Shown in pieces: positions 1 through 10,000 of a stretch of 64,000 nt of DNA. This stretch comes from Clostridium tetanomorphum (GTDB lineage: Bacteria > Bacillota > Clostridia > Clostridiales > Clostridiaceae): positions 86,497 to 150,496 of the forward strand of contig NZ_JAGGKA010000011.1 of the NCBI RefSeq assembly GCF_017873215.1. The letters run 5' to 3'. Below the pieces are notes generated by a model. That model saw nothing but the letters and a program-made list of their open reading frames with translations, had not been told where the DNA came from and did no database searches. Each line of letters opens with the position of its first letter. Position 1 is the first letter of the stretch. Made by a program: the position numbers and the translations under genes.

Positions 1-180
1 TTTTTAAGGTTTAATAGGGAAAGTGGTGAAAATCCACTACAACCCCCGTTACTGTAGACGGTTACGAAACCAAGTCCACTGGAGAAAATTCTCTGGGAAG
101 GATGGTGGAGGATGACCCGTGAGTCAGGAGACCTGCCTAAGATGGTATATGGAGCTTCGGAGGGAAGTGAAACATATTCA
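1..180 (+). promoter_or_regulatory. Cobalamin (AdoCbl-class) riboswitch, copy 1
   Basis: Typical cobalamin riboswitch layout: conserved core with the B12 box GTCAGGAGACCTGCC at 123-137, the upstream paired arms AGTGG/CCACT near 20-40, and the downstream segment GCTTCGGAGGGAAGTGAAAC. It lies at the left window edge, so the outermost pairing may be cut off. A T-tailed hairpin at 253-285 follows and gives an obvious transcriptional off-switch. It controls the lipoprotein/ECF operon starting at 316. It is almost the same sequence as the second copy at 6757. Confidence 0.95.
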
Positions 181-252
181 AGAATAATTTTTAAATATAT
201 TTTTATGTAATATTTATATTAAAAGCAATATTCTTTATAAATATATGTATAT

Positions 253-285
253 AAACCTTCGTTTTGCGAAGGTTTTATTTTTTTT
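253..285 (+). terminator. Riboswitch expression-platform terminator
   Basis: The inverted repeat AACCTTCG / CGAAGGTT with a short loop is followed by a T-rich run. It lies between the cobalamin aptamer and the first gene, as expected for ligand-induced premature termination. A near-identical hairpin follows the second aptamer. Confidence 0.9.
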
Positions 286-315
286 CATAATAAAATATTT
301 TAGGAGGAATTCTTA

Positions 316-1842
316 ATGAAACTTTTAAAAATGAAAAAAACCAATATGCTAATAGTGGTAATGTTAGTTACTTCTTTACTTATGTCTGCATGTGGAAAAG
401 GTGCAGTACAAACTAACAATAAGTCGGAAAATAAAGAAACAGAAGTAACAAAAGTAAAGCCAAATTTAGAGTTAATTGGTGAAAAAGAATTAAGTAGTGT
501 AGAAGAAAATAAAATTCCAGATGTAACAAAAGAAAAATGGGCTTTTGATGTAGGAGCAACAAAGCCAATTGTGTCACCAGATGGAAAAAATGTACTTGTT
601 ATTGAAAAAGACAAAATGGCTTGGTATGAAATAGAATCAAAGACAAAGAAATGGGAAACAGCTACATATGGAGGCATATATAGTTATGTTATTAATAATA
701 ACAAGCTATATATGTCAGAAAAATATGCAAATAAAAAAGAAAAAAAAGAAGGAAATGTTATTTGCCTAGATGTAAATACCGGAAAAAAAATTTGGAAATA
801 CAATGTGCAGAAGGATTTAGCACCAGTTGTTAAAAAATATAAAGATGAAAAAGCAAAGTTAAGCATTTGTTGTAATATTCAAATGGTAGGAGATAAAGAT
901 AATCTTTATGTAGTAGGAAGTACTTCTTGGGAAAAAGGTAAGGAAAAAGACAAATGTGAAATACTTATGGCAATTGACAAAAATGGTAAAAAGCTTTGGC
1001 AAACAGAATCTCATGGATATCCTGGCATGCTTAGCATGAGTCAAATGAGTGTAATCGATGGAGTACTAGTAATGGGTAATTATAGCTACAATGATAAGAC
1101 TAATGGACCAGCTAGTGTAAAAGCTTATGATATAAGTAATGGTAAAGAGGCTTGGAAATTTGATATCAAAAATGATCAAGAAATGTCTTACAGTAAAACT
1201 ACTAATGTATCAGTTGGTGTAGTAGGAAATAAAATAGTTGCTGTAGCTAGTCATGGAAAAATTTATGTTTTAGATTCAAAGGGTAATAAAATTAAGGAAT
1301 TTGATGGATTTAAACCTGAAAAGTATAAAGATATAGTTTTGTGTACAAGCATAACAAACAGCAGCATTGAATTTGGAAAAAATGAAATTATTATTGCTCC
1401 TAAAAAAACTGTTGTAAAAGGAGCTAGCAATTATAACGCTAAATCACCTGCACAACATTCTGATGTTGGGATGATTAAAGTTTTTGATTTAGATGGAAAT
1501 TTAAAGTGGAAATTTAGAATAGGTGGATCAGTTACAAACATAGCTATGAAAGGCAACTACTTATTTTTAGCAACTTCTCATAATCAAGATACTATGGATT
1601 ATAAGTACTGTGGAGTTTATGCTTTTGACATTTCAAAAGATGGAAAAGGAAAAGAAATAGACGTTAATAGTAAGGATGCTGTAGAAAAATATATAGGATA
1701 CTATAGTACTGATGGAGCTATTATTTATAATTGTTTATCAGTTTCTGATGATGGAAAAGTAATTTGTGCTACGACTTGGCCAACTAGAGTTGGAACAGAA
1801 AAACATGGAAAACATTCTTTATATATGTTGAAGTTAAATTAA
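316..1842 (+). CDS. PQQ/WD-like beta-propeller lipoprotein, B12-riboswitch controlled
   Basis: A surface lipoprotein of 508 residues. The lipobox LMSAC ends at Cys26, so it should be lipid-anchored outside the membrane. The rest reads as repeated propeller blades: W-rich strand ends such as KKIWKYNV, KKLWQTES, KEAWKFDI and LKWKFRIG recur at blade-like spacing and resemble PQQ/quinoprotein-type repeats. No catalytic motif is evident. It is the first gene after a cobalamin riboswitch and precedes an ECF-type transporter, so a role in capturing or delivering a corrinoid at the cell surface is a reasonable inference; the binding itself cannot be read from the sequence. The start is set by TAGGAGGAAT at 300-309. 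A hairpin terminator follows and may reduce expression of the downstream genes. Confidence 0.75.
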   Translation: MKLLKMKKTNMLIVVMLVTSLLMSACGKGAVQTNNKSENKETEVTKVKPNLELIGEKELSSVEENKIPDVTKEKWAFDVGATKPIVSPDGKNVLVIEKDKMAWYEIESKTKKWETATYGGIYSYVINNNKLYMSEKYANKKEKKEGNVICLDVNTGKKIWKYNVQKDLAPVVKKYKDEKAKLSICCNIQMVGDKDNLYVVGSTSWEKGKEKDKCEILMAIDKNGKKLWQTESHGYPGMLSMSQMSVIDGVLVMGNYSYNDKTNGPASVKAYDISNGKEAWKFDIKNDQEMSYSKTTNVSVGVVGNKIVAVASHGKIYVLDSKGNKIKEFDGFKPEKYKDIVLCTSITNSSIEFGKNEIIIAPKKTVVKGASNYNAKSPAQHSDVGMIKVFDLDGNLKWKFRIGGSVTNIAMKGNYLFLATSHNQDTMDYKYCGVYAFDISKDGKGKEIDVNSKDAVEKYIGYYSTDGAIIYNCLSVSDDGKVICATTWPTRVGTEKHGKHSLYMLKLN

Positions 1843-1849
1843 ATTAAGA

Positions 1850-1884
1850 GTCAACCTATTTCATTAGGAATAGGTTGATTTTTA
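1850..1884 (+). terminator. Intra-operon hairpin terminator
   Basis: TCAACCTATT (1851-1860) pairs with AATAGGTTGA (1869-1878), followed by a short T run. It lies between the lipoprotein and the S-component gene with no obvious new promoter, so it probably makes the lipoprotein the more abundant product through partial termination. Confidence 0.7.
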
Positions 1885-1903
1885 TAGTAAGGTAGGTGAT
1901 TTT

Positions 1904-4009
1904 ATGAATAACAATATAAGAGAGAAAAAGTATAGAAAAGGGTGCTTTATTTTAGTATACTTATTTATTTTTATTGGTATATTTTATCTAAATAAGGATT
2001 TAGTATATGCCTACCAGAATACTATTAAAACTATTGAAGGACCTAAAGTTGGTAACAATGAAATTGTTGTTAAAAAAAGTAAGGGGTTATATGAAGTAAA
2101 TATGCCTGAGGAAAAATTCCCAAGTGAAGTAAGTTGGAATTGGAAAGGTCAGGGACAGGTGTGGGCTTGTGTAAAATATTCTGATAAAAATGTTATTTAT
2201 TATTTAATGGGAGATAGCCAAGTCCCTAAAGTTAAGAACTTTACTTTTATAGATTCTAATGGTATTCCTCGGGTAATAGTTCCAAAGATTTTTAGAGTAC
2301 AAGAAGGAAAGGTGAATTTTAATCTAATTAATTCCTATTATAAATATTATGGGAATAGAGTTGTAAATGTTGAAAGCATATCTTTTTATGTTAATACACA
2401 AGATAACGTAAAAATTAAAGATTTTAAGTTGTTAAATTATAAGGATAAAGTTTCCGAGGATGAGAGCATTGTCATAAATGGAGAAGAAAACAAATTATAT
2501 ATAGGAACTCACATACCGCAAGGTAATACCAAAGATTGCTATATGATAAAAAATAAAACATTACCTATGGAATTTTCTCTTAGAGCTGTTGTTGATAAAG
2601 ATACTAAAGGTTATCTAAAGATTTCATTTCCAAGCAGTATAAATATTAGTTCTATTAGCAATGATAAAATTCGATTTATAGATAAGCATACATTGAAATT
2701 ACCTATTAATGCAGTTAAAGGGTACTATGAAGAAAAAGTAATGATTATGGCTAGTATTGAACAATCAGGTACTTTTAATATAGAAGCAGTTTTAGGTAAT
2801 GAAGTAAAGAAATTTTCTAAAAATATAAAAGTAATTGAGTTAAATGAAGTAAAAAATAAAATCAATGTTTTAGAAGAAGGAGTTTATCCTATTCAGCATG
2901 GGAACTATGAAACTACATTAAAAAAGGAACTTAAAAATAATATTAAAGTAAAACAAAATATTAGTGATGGTATACATCGTTTTATAGGTACTGATGAAGA
3001 ATATGATAATCCAGCAGGATTAATTTCGGGAATTTTTAAAAATTCTAGTGAAGTTGATATTCCAGTTCATGTGAAATTTGCTGTGTTAGATGATAAAGGT
3101 AAGGAAATAACATACTTTAGAGGAGAACATTTTGATAAGGAAGAAGAATTAAAATCTGTTCCTGAAACTAATATGGTAGTTAAAGCCAACAGTACTATGG
3201 ATTTAAAAATGCCAATATTTGCTGACGCCTATTCAGTTAAACCAGGAAAATATAAGGGACAAATGAAAGTTTCTTTTTTTGGATCTGATTGTAATCTTAT
3301 TATTAAAGAATTTGATCTATATGTACATAAAGAGTCACAATTTCAAAAAATTATAGGGATTACAGCTATTGTATTATCTATACTTTGTTTAATATTGCTT
3401 TATATAAAGCAAAAAAAGTGGACAAAGGATTTGAGAACAAGTGAAGTAATGTTAATAGCTTTGTTTACTACAGTTAAGTTTTCATTAGTTGATGTGGCAT
3501 GGTTTGTTATGGGAGATGTAATAAGAGCAATATTAGGTCCTTTAGGACCATTTATGCATTTGTTAACGGGAATATTTTGGGATGTAATCAACTCTCTTTT
3601 CCTAGTTACTTTAGTTAGTTTAGTATCAAAACCAGGTGTTATAATAATATCCACTATTGTAAGACTTATTTTGAAAGCTATAGCTTTTGGAACCTTTAAT
3701 CCAGTAGCTATATTATTGATGTTGTCATATTCAGTTATTTCAGAAGGATTATTATACTTAGCAGGGTTTACTAATGGGAAAAGACAATTTAAAACTAATT
3801 TTAAAGTATTTTCTATAATAGCATTAATTTTTGGTATACAAAACTGTTATTCTACTTATACCTTTTATTATATATGGATGTATTTATATAGATTATTTTA
3901 TCCAAGTTGGTACATTAACATTAATGCAATTTTTTCAGTGATTTATTCCATTGTAGGATCAATAAGTGGAATTTATCTTGGGAAAAAATTAAAGAAGGTG
4001 ATGGATTAA
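1904..4009 (+). CDS. Ectodomain fused to ECF S-component-like membrane domain
   Basis: A 701-residue protein. It has an N-terminal hydrophobic anchor (about residues 14-35), then about 440 predicted extracellular residues with beta-rich character, a transmembrane helix near 481-500, and a C-terminal membrane domain (about 510-695) with roughly five hydrophobic helices. The C-terminal part resembles ECF transporter S components: small, membrane-embedded and encoded directly next to EcfT and EcfA. It overlaps ecfT by one base (TAATG), indicating translational coupling. The cobalamin riboswitch upstream suggests a corrinoid or cobalt substrate. S components are normally about 200 residues with no large outer domain, so the fusion is unusual. 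The assignment rests on topology and neighbours, not on a recognised substrate motif. Confidence 0.65.
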   Translation: MNNNIREKKYRKGCFILVYLFIFIGIFYLNKDLVYAYQNTIKTIEGPKVGNNEIVVKKSKGLYEVNMPEEKFPSEVSWNWKGQGQVWACVKYSDKNVIYYLMGDSQVPKVKNFTFIDSNGIPRVIVPKIFRVQEGKVNFNLINSYYKYYGNRVVNVESISFYVNTQDNVKIKDFKLLNYKDKVSEDESIVINGEENKLYIGTHIPQGNTKDCYMIKNKTLPMEFSLRAVVDKDTKGYLKISFPSSINISSISNDKIRFIDKHTLKLPINAVKGYYEEKVMIMASIEQSGTFNIEAVLGNEVKKFSKNIKVIELNEVKNKINVLEEGVYPIQHGNYETTLKKELKNNIKVKQNISDGIHRFIGTDEEYDNPAGLISGIFKNSSEVDIPVHVKFAVLDDKGKEITYFRGEHFDKEEELKSVPETNMVVKANSTMDLKMPIFADAYSVKPGKYKGQMKVSFFGSDCNLIIKEFDLYVHKESQFQKIIGITAIVLSILCLILLYIKQKKWTKDLRTSEVMLIALFTTVKFSLVDVAWFVMGDVIRAILGPLGPFMHLLTGIFWDVINSLFLVTLVSLVSKPGVIIISTIVRLILKAIAFGTFNPVAILLMLSYSVISEGLLYLAGFTNGKRQFKTNFKVFSIIALIFGIQNCYSTYTFYYIWMYLYRLFYPSWYININAIFSVIYSIVGSISGIYLGKKLKKVMD

Positions 4010-4923
4010 TGAGAAATGAGTTTGCAGAAGTGGAATCAAAAGAAAGTATTTTTAATTATTTAGATGTTAGAACAAAAATGATAATGCTAGTATGCTTTGC
4101 AGTTATTGGTATGGTTCTATCTGGGTGGAAAGCTTTATTTACTATATTTTTATTTGTATGGATTATAGTCATAGTATCTAAAGTTTCATTAAGAAAAGTT
4201 AAAGTACTTATTATTCTAAACTTATTAACAGTTTGGGGAATTATATGGATACAAGCAATTTTTTATGAAGCATATCCAAGAACACCTCTTTTATATATTT
4301 TGCCGCCAATGGTGGTAGAGCCATCTACTCCAATTATTGGAGGTCTATGGGAAGGGATAGCTATTTATTATGAGGGATTTGTACATGGAATGACTCAATC
4401 TTTAAGAATGGTAATTCCTATGACCTTTGGAATGCTTATATTTTGGACGGAAGATCCTATTAGAATTTTAATTGGATTAAATAAACTTAAATTACCATAC
4501 ACTATATCTTTTATGGTAATGACTTGTTTAAGATTTATACCAATAACATTTTCAGAAGTAAAAGTAACTGTAAACTCACAAAAATTGCGTAAATATAAAC
4601 CCTTTGATGCTAAAGGAGTAATATTTTTGTATGGAATTTATAGAACAGTTATTCAGACTTTAGTACCACTTTTATCTAATTGTATAAGGAAATCTATGAA
4701 TATGGCTAGAAGTGCAGATTCCAGAGCATTTCGCGCCTATGATGAAAGAACACAACTAAGAAAAATTGAGATGAAAATTTTTGACAAAATAATTATAACT
4801 TTATTTTTCCTATTAACAATTGGAATTATTTTATGTAAATTGTTAGCTTATTGTTCCAATGCACGGATTTACTATAACAATAGATTGCTACCAATATATT
4901 GGTTTACACATAAATATCTATAA
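4009..4923 (+). CDS. ecfT: ECF transporter transmembrane protein EcfT (CbiQ family)
   Basis: A 304-residue integral membrane protein with helices at about 25-80 and 130-160 and a C-terminal helix. The cytoplasmic segment near residues 225-245 carries the ARSADSRAF type motif that couples EcfT proteins to the EcfA ATPases. Family role: the scaffold that links the ATP-driven EcfA dimer to an S component. Start and stop overlap with the upstream S-component gene shows coupling. The last 20 residues after the final helix look atypical and abut a structured non-coding island at 4924, so the C-terminus may have been altered by an insertion. With the fused EcfA gene downstream this makes a complete, dedicated ECF cassette. 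Confidence 0.85.
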   Translation: MRNEFAEVESKESIFNYLDVRTKMIMLVCFAVIGMVLSGWKALFTIFLFVWIIVIVSKVSLRKVKVLIILNLLTVWGIIWIQAIFYEAYPRTPLLYILPPMVVEPSTPIIGGLWEGIAIYYEGFVHGMTQSLRMVIPMTFGMLIFWTEDPIRILIGLNKLKLPYTISFMVMTCLRFIPITFSEVKVTVNSQKLRKYKPFDAKGVIFLYGIYRTVIQTLVPLLSNCIRKSMNMARSADSRAFRAYDERTQLRKIEMKIFDKIIITLFFLLTIGIILCKLLAYCSNARIYYNNRLLPIYWFTHKYL

Positions 4924-5062
4924 ACAGAGTTCTTGTCTTCAGAGGGAATTTTTACTCCTTAGAAGTCGTTATCCTTTAGGGGAAATCGTTATCCAGGGAG
5001 ATAGCTACTCTTTACTTCCACCTTGAAGAAGAGGTAGAGCGAGTAGTCATCGGATAAAGGCT
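4924..5062 (+). other. Structured GC-richer island, possible IS200/IS605-type end or RNA
   Basis: The stretch between ecfT and ecfA is clearly less AT-rich than its surroundings and folds readily. CTTC..GAAG encloses AGGGA/TCCTT (about 4936-4966). GTTATCC occurs twice (4969-4992). CTACTC (about 5004) pairs with GAGTAG (5041-5046) around an inner CTCT..AGAG hairpin. No reading frame is credible. Such compound hairpins resemble right ends of IS200/IS605 elements or small structured RNAs. I recognise no exact family, and there is no transposase nearby. Confidence 0.35.
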
Positions 5063-5120
5063 TGTGTGAACAATAGAGTGTTAGTTTATTTATAAATATT
5101 TATTATAGGAGAGAATGCAA

Positions 5121-6653
5121 ATGATAAGAATTGAAAATATTTCTTATAGGTACCCTAATAGAGATAATAATGCTTTACAGAATATAAATTTACATATAAA
5201 AAAAGGGGAATTTATTCTTCTTTCTGGTAGTACAGGTTGTGGAAAATCTACATTACTTAAGTGTTTAAATGGAATTATACCTCATGAAACTACAGGAGAT
5301 TTACAGGGAAATGTATTTATTGGTGATATTAATACTAGGGAATATCCTATTAGAATATTGGCACAAAAAGTAGGATTAGTATTTCAAAATCCTGATGAAC
5401 AGATATTCTCCACTAAGGTATTGGATGAAGTAGCTTTTGGCTTAGAAAATTTATGTTTTTCTGAAGAAGAAATAACAAAACGTATAAATTGGGCATTAGA
5501 AAAGGTAGGTATGAAAGAATATATTAATTCTAGTACAAGTGCACTATCAGGGGGACAGAAGCAAAGAGTAGCTTTAGCATCTGTGCTAGCACTAAAGCCT
5601 GAAATATTGGTGTTGGATGAACCAATTAGTCAGCTGGATCCCAAAGGAGCTGAAGAGGTTTTAGGAGTAATAAAAAAATTAAGTGATGAAGGTATGACAA
5701 TTATATTAGTTGAACATCGTCTACATGAAGTAATATCTTGGGCTGATAGAATTATAGTAATGAATGAAGGAAAAATTGTATTAGATTGTAATACAGACGA
5801 AGTTAGTAAATATTTTCATATATTTAAAGCATTAGGATTAAGAATACCTAAAAAAAATAATATAGACTTAAAGTTATTACTAAATAAGTATGGAGAACAC
5901 ATAACTAAAAATTCATCAAAACATTTAAGAGAAAAAGTTATAGAAATGAAGGATGTTTTTTTCTCCTATGAAAAGAAAAAAAGAAAAAAAGTTCCTAATT
6001 GGATATTGAAAGGAATTAATTTAGATATTTATAAGGGGGAAGTAGTAGGCATATTAGGCAATAATGGAAGTGGGAAAAGTACATTAATGCATCATATAGC
6101 AGGATTATACAAGCCTTATGAAGGAGATGTAATTATATGTGGAAGGAATACTAAAAAAAATAGTGCCTTTGAATTAGCAGGTACAGTAGGAATACTTTTT
6201 CAAAATCCTGAATTAATGCTTACTTGTGACACGGTTTATGATGAAGTTGCTTTTGGACCACGTAATCTTAAATATTGTAAAGAAAAAGTGGAAGAAGTAG
6301 TTAATAAAAATTTAGATGCTCTTGAATTAAATGAGTTAACTAATTATCACCCCCAAACTATTTCAGGAGGGCAGAGATTAAGATGTGCAGCAGCGTCTAT
6401 ATTATCAATGACACCGGAAATAATTTTATTAGATGAACCTACTAGTGGACAGGATATTCTACATATAAAAAGGCTAATGGAATTATGCAGAGTTCTTTCA
6501 GAAAATGGAACTACTGTAGTGTTTATTACCCATGATTATGAAGTAGCTTTAAGGTACACACATAGAGTGATTTATATAGAAGATGGAAATATAATTATGA
6601 ATGTTGAAACTAGAAATATTTTAAATGAATATGGAGAAGAAGAACTATTTTAA
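5121..6653 (+). CDS. ecfA: Tandem ECF ATPase (EcfA-EcfA' fusion)
   Basis: About 510 residues forming two complete ABC ATPase modules in one chain. The first has Walker A GSTGCGKST, signature LSGGQKQR and Walker B ILVLDEP; the second has GNNGSGKST, ISGGQRLR and IILLDEPT. It powers the EcfT/S-component transporter encoded immediately upstream. ECF systems usually use two separate ATPase genes, and fused versions are known. An ATG at 5115 lies almost on top of the ribosome binding site GGAGAG (5108-5113), so the ATG at 5121 (MIRIENISY) is the better start. The island at 4924-5062 separates it from ecfT, but no terminator is evident and it should share the riboswitch-controlled transcript. Confidence 0.88.
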   Translation: MIRIENISYRYPNRDNNALQNINLHIKKGEFILLSGSTGCGKSTLLKCLNGIIPHETTGDLQGNVFIGDINTREYPIRILAQKVGLVFQNPDEQIFSTKVLDEVAFGLENLCFSEEEITKRINWALEKVGMKEYINSSTSALSGGQKQRVALASVLALKPEILVLDEPISQLDPKGAEEVLGVIKKLSDEGMTIILVEHRLHEVISWADRIIVMNEGKIVLDCNTDEVSKYFHIFKALGLRIPKKNNIDLKLLLNKYGEHITKNSSKHLREKVIEMKDVFFSYEKKKRKKVPNWILKGINLDIYKGEVVGILGNNGSGKSTLMHHIAGLYKPYEGDVIICGRNTKKNSAFELAGTVGILFQNPELMLTCDTVYDEVAFGPRNLKYCKEKVEEVVNKNLDALELNELTNYHPQTISGGQRLRCAAASILSMTPEIILLDEPTSGQDILHIKRLMELCRVLSENGTTVVFITHDYEVALRYTHRVIYIEDGNIIMNVETRNILNEYGEEELF

Positions 6654-6756
6654 GCTTAAGGATTTGGAGGCAAAAATCAGGAAAATATGTTGAAATTTGA
6701 ATAATTAACTGATATAATGAATTTTATGTTAACAATACAATTTAATATTATGTTTT

Positions 6757-6945
6757 AGGTACCTTTTTAAGGTTTAATAGGGAAAGTGGTGAAAATCCAC
6801 TACAACCCCCGTTACTGTATACGGTTACGAAGCCAAATCCACTGGAGAAAACTCTCTGGGAAGGATGGTAGAGGATGACCCGTGAGTCAGGAGACCTGCC
6901 TAAATCATCGGTATGAGTAGCTTCGGAGGGAGGTGAAACATATAT
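6757..6945 (+). promoter_or_regulatory. Cobalamin riboswitch, copy 2
   Basis: Carries the same elements as copy 1: B12 box at 6886-6900, the AGTGG/CCACT arm near 6785-6802, and GCTTCGGAGGGAGGTGAAAC near 6919. Over the first 140 bases it differs from copy 1 at only a handful of positions. It drives the long CWB2-BtuFCD-CbiZ-CobN operon. The intergenic stretch 6654-6756 before it is AT-rich and presumably holds the promoter. Confidence 0.95.
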
Positions 6946-7008
6946 AGGCATGATTTTAAATATTGTTGTAAAATATTTAAATAAATATTCCTTATAAGTA
7001 TATGCATA

Positions 7009-7041
7009 TAAACCTTCGCTTTGCGAGGGTTTTATTTTTTT
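7009..7041 (+). terminator. Riboswitch 2 terminator
   Basis: ACCTTCGC pairs with GCGAGGGT across a three-base loop, followed by TTTATTTTTTT. It is the same design as the hairpin at 253-285, with matching loop and flank changes, so aptamer and expression platform were duplicated together. Confidence 0.9.
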
Positions 7042-7092
7042 ACATATAACACATAATTATTAATTTACTTAATTTGGGAGGTCATTATAACT

Positions 7093-10000
7093 ATGAACAA
7101 AAAAAATCATAAAGCTCTAGCCAGTGTTGCGGTAATGAGTTTAGTACTAGCTTCAACAAATGTACAAGCAGCATCACAAGTGACAAGGATGCCAGGTGCT
7201 GATAGATTTACAACAGCACAAACAGTTGCAAAGGAATCTTTTAAAAAGGCAGAAAATGTTATATTAGTTAATGGTTTAGGATATGCAGACTCTGTATCTG
7301 CTACACCTTTTGCAAAATTAAAAAGTGCTCCTATTCTTTTAACTGATGCTTTAGATAAACCATCAAAAGATTTATTAGCTACTTTAACTGAACTAGGAGT
7401 TAAAAACATATATATAGTAGGTGGAAAAGGCGTAGTTACAGAAATAATGGAAAAAGAACTTGGCAAAAGTTATAAAGTAGAAAGAATTGGTGGAAATTCA
7501 AGATATGAAACCAATGCTGAAATAGCTAAAAAGGTTATAGCTGCAACTAAAGCTGAAAAAGCAATACTTGTAAATGGACAAGATGGATATGCGGATGCTT
7601 TGTCAGTAGCTTCCATAGCTGCAACTAAAGGATACCCAGTTATATTTGGTAATAAAAATAAGGTTCCTACAGATGTAAAAGATGCTATTAAAAACGTTAA
7701 AGAGGTATTAGCAGTAGGTGGAGAAGGTGTATTACCAGAAGAAATTTTTAAACACATAAAAGCCAAGAGAATAGCTAAAGGTTCAGATAGATTTGATACT
7801 AACTTAAAAGTATTAGAACACTTCAATGGAGATTTTAAGTTTGACAATATATTTGTAGCGGCAGGTGGAGATGACAGTAAATCAAAGTTTGCAGATGCTT
7901 TAGTGGCATCAGCAGCTGCTGCTAAGCACGGTGCTCCAGTTGTATTAACAGGACTAGGTGCTAATAAGGAAAATGTTGATAAGTCTATTAAGTATATTAA
8001 AGGAAAAATGGGAGATAAAACTAAGGTTACAGTGGTTGGTGGAATAAATTCTGTAAGTGAAGCCATAGAAAAAGAATTTAAAGATAAAAAGCAAATACCT
8101 GGCAAAGCTGAAGTTAAGTCAGTAGAAGCTATTAATTTAAACCAAATAAAGGTTATATTTGATACAAAAGTTCATTCTAGTACAGCTAAAGATGTAACAA
8201 ACTATGAATTAGACGGAATAAGATTAAGCAAAGAAACTGCTATTGCAGTTAGTAAAGATGGAGGGGTTTTAATTACTCTTGCAAAAGCAGAGTCGCAAGG
8301 AGTGGAAAAGACTTTAAAAATTAGAAAGGGTATTTTAACTGAAGATAAGTCAAAATTTATAAAAGAGGATAAATTTAAAATTAAATTTAAAGATATAACA
8401 CCTCCAACAATTAAAAAAGTAGAAGCTAATTTTGGCAAAAAGGTTGTAATAGAATTCTCAGAAGCTATATTTGTAGAAGGAAAGGATAAAGAAGAAGTAC
8501 TGAAAATATTAGCTGAACAACTTAAAATAAATGGTGAAAACATAACTAGAATAGGATTTGAAAGTTCACTTTCTAAATTAAAAAATTCATTAAAAGCAAA
8601 AGAAACTAATAAAGATGGATTCTATATAGATGGAGTAGAATACTATTTAGGAGAAGCATTGCCAGGTGGAACTAATAAATTATATGTTCCAGATGGTAAG
8701 AATGGTGAATATTTATCAGATGCAGTAGGCTGGGTTGTAAAAGAAAATACAATGGATTTCAAAGTTGAAGAAGTAACTGGAAAACCAACGGTAAAATCTA
8801 TTAAAGGTGGATCTGATGGCAAGATATATATAGAATTTGATAGAGCAATGGATAAAGAATCACTTAAAAGATGCAAAATCACTTTAAATAATAGTTATGA
8901 GATTGAAGATAAGGCAAAACTTGAAAAATCTGATACTCAAATTAAATTTGAAGATGTAACGAATATTAGACCAGGTCTTAATAGTGTAGAAATAGGTAAT
9001 AAATTAAAGGATGCCTATGGAAACAAAATAGAAGATGAAATAAGATTAACATTTACTGCAACAAAAGATGAAAAAAAACCAGAGGTTAAATATGTATTAA
9101 CAGCAGATAATAACACTTTAACAGTAGTTTATAGCGAAGATGTATTAGAAAATGTAGCTAAGAGTGTAGGTAATTATACTTTAAAGGATTCAAGAGAAAA
9201 TAAAGTTATTATAAGTGAAGTTAAAAAAGTATCCAAAGATGTTTATAGTGTGATTACAAAGGAAAAACTAGATGGATTAAAATACACTTTAGAAGTGAAA
9301 AATACTATGGATCCATCAGGAAATATAATGGAGGATTATACAACTATAATTAATGGAGCACGAGTTACTCCAACTGTTAATGAAGTTGTAAATACAGGTA
9401 AGGAAAAAGATGGGCAAAAAGAAAGATTGGCCATACTATTTGGTCAAGAAATGAAATCATCAACTATAAATAAAATTGATAATTATAAATTTAAAGATGG
9501 AGATGGAAAAGTTAGAAGTTTACCACAGGATACTAACATAAAGGTTTCTAGAGATGGAAAAGTTGCAAGGCTTGAATTGCCAGAAACTTATATTGTAAAA
9601 GAAAAAGATAAAAAAGTAGATAGTAAGTTAGCCTCAAAGATAGTTACAGCAATTATAATTGATGAAAATGTTGAATCAGTAAGTGGAGTGAAAATGGGAG
9701 TAGATGATACACAGTATATAAATGCTTCACCTACAAGTAAAATTAAGGTAAGTGAAGAACCAATGACTCTTAAAAAACATAGAGATAATGTAATAGTTGA
9801 ACTTAGATACACTGGTTCTATTGATAAAGTGGGAAACAAAGAAGACTTTAAGTTCAAAGCAGGTGATAAAGAAATAACTGCAGATAGAATTAATGTAAAA
9901 GGTGATTTTATTGAATTTAGATTTAAAGATAGTGATGAAGATTTAGTTGAAAGAGCAGGAGTAGATTTACAACTTAAAGGACTTGGAGAAGTTATAGACT

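Noticed and set aside
4924..5062. tRNA or rRNA gene in the folded island
   Set aside because: No cloverleaf with a TTCGA-type T-loop, no CCA end and no rRNA-like sequence.
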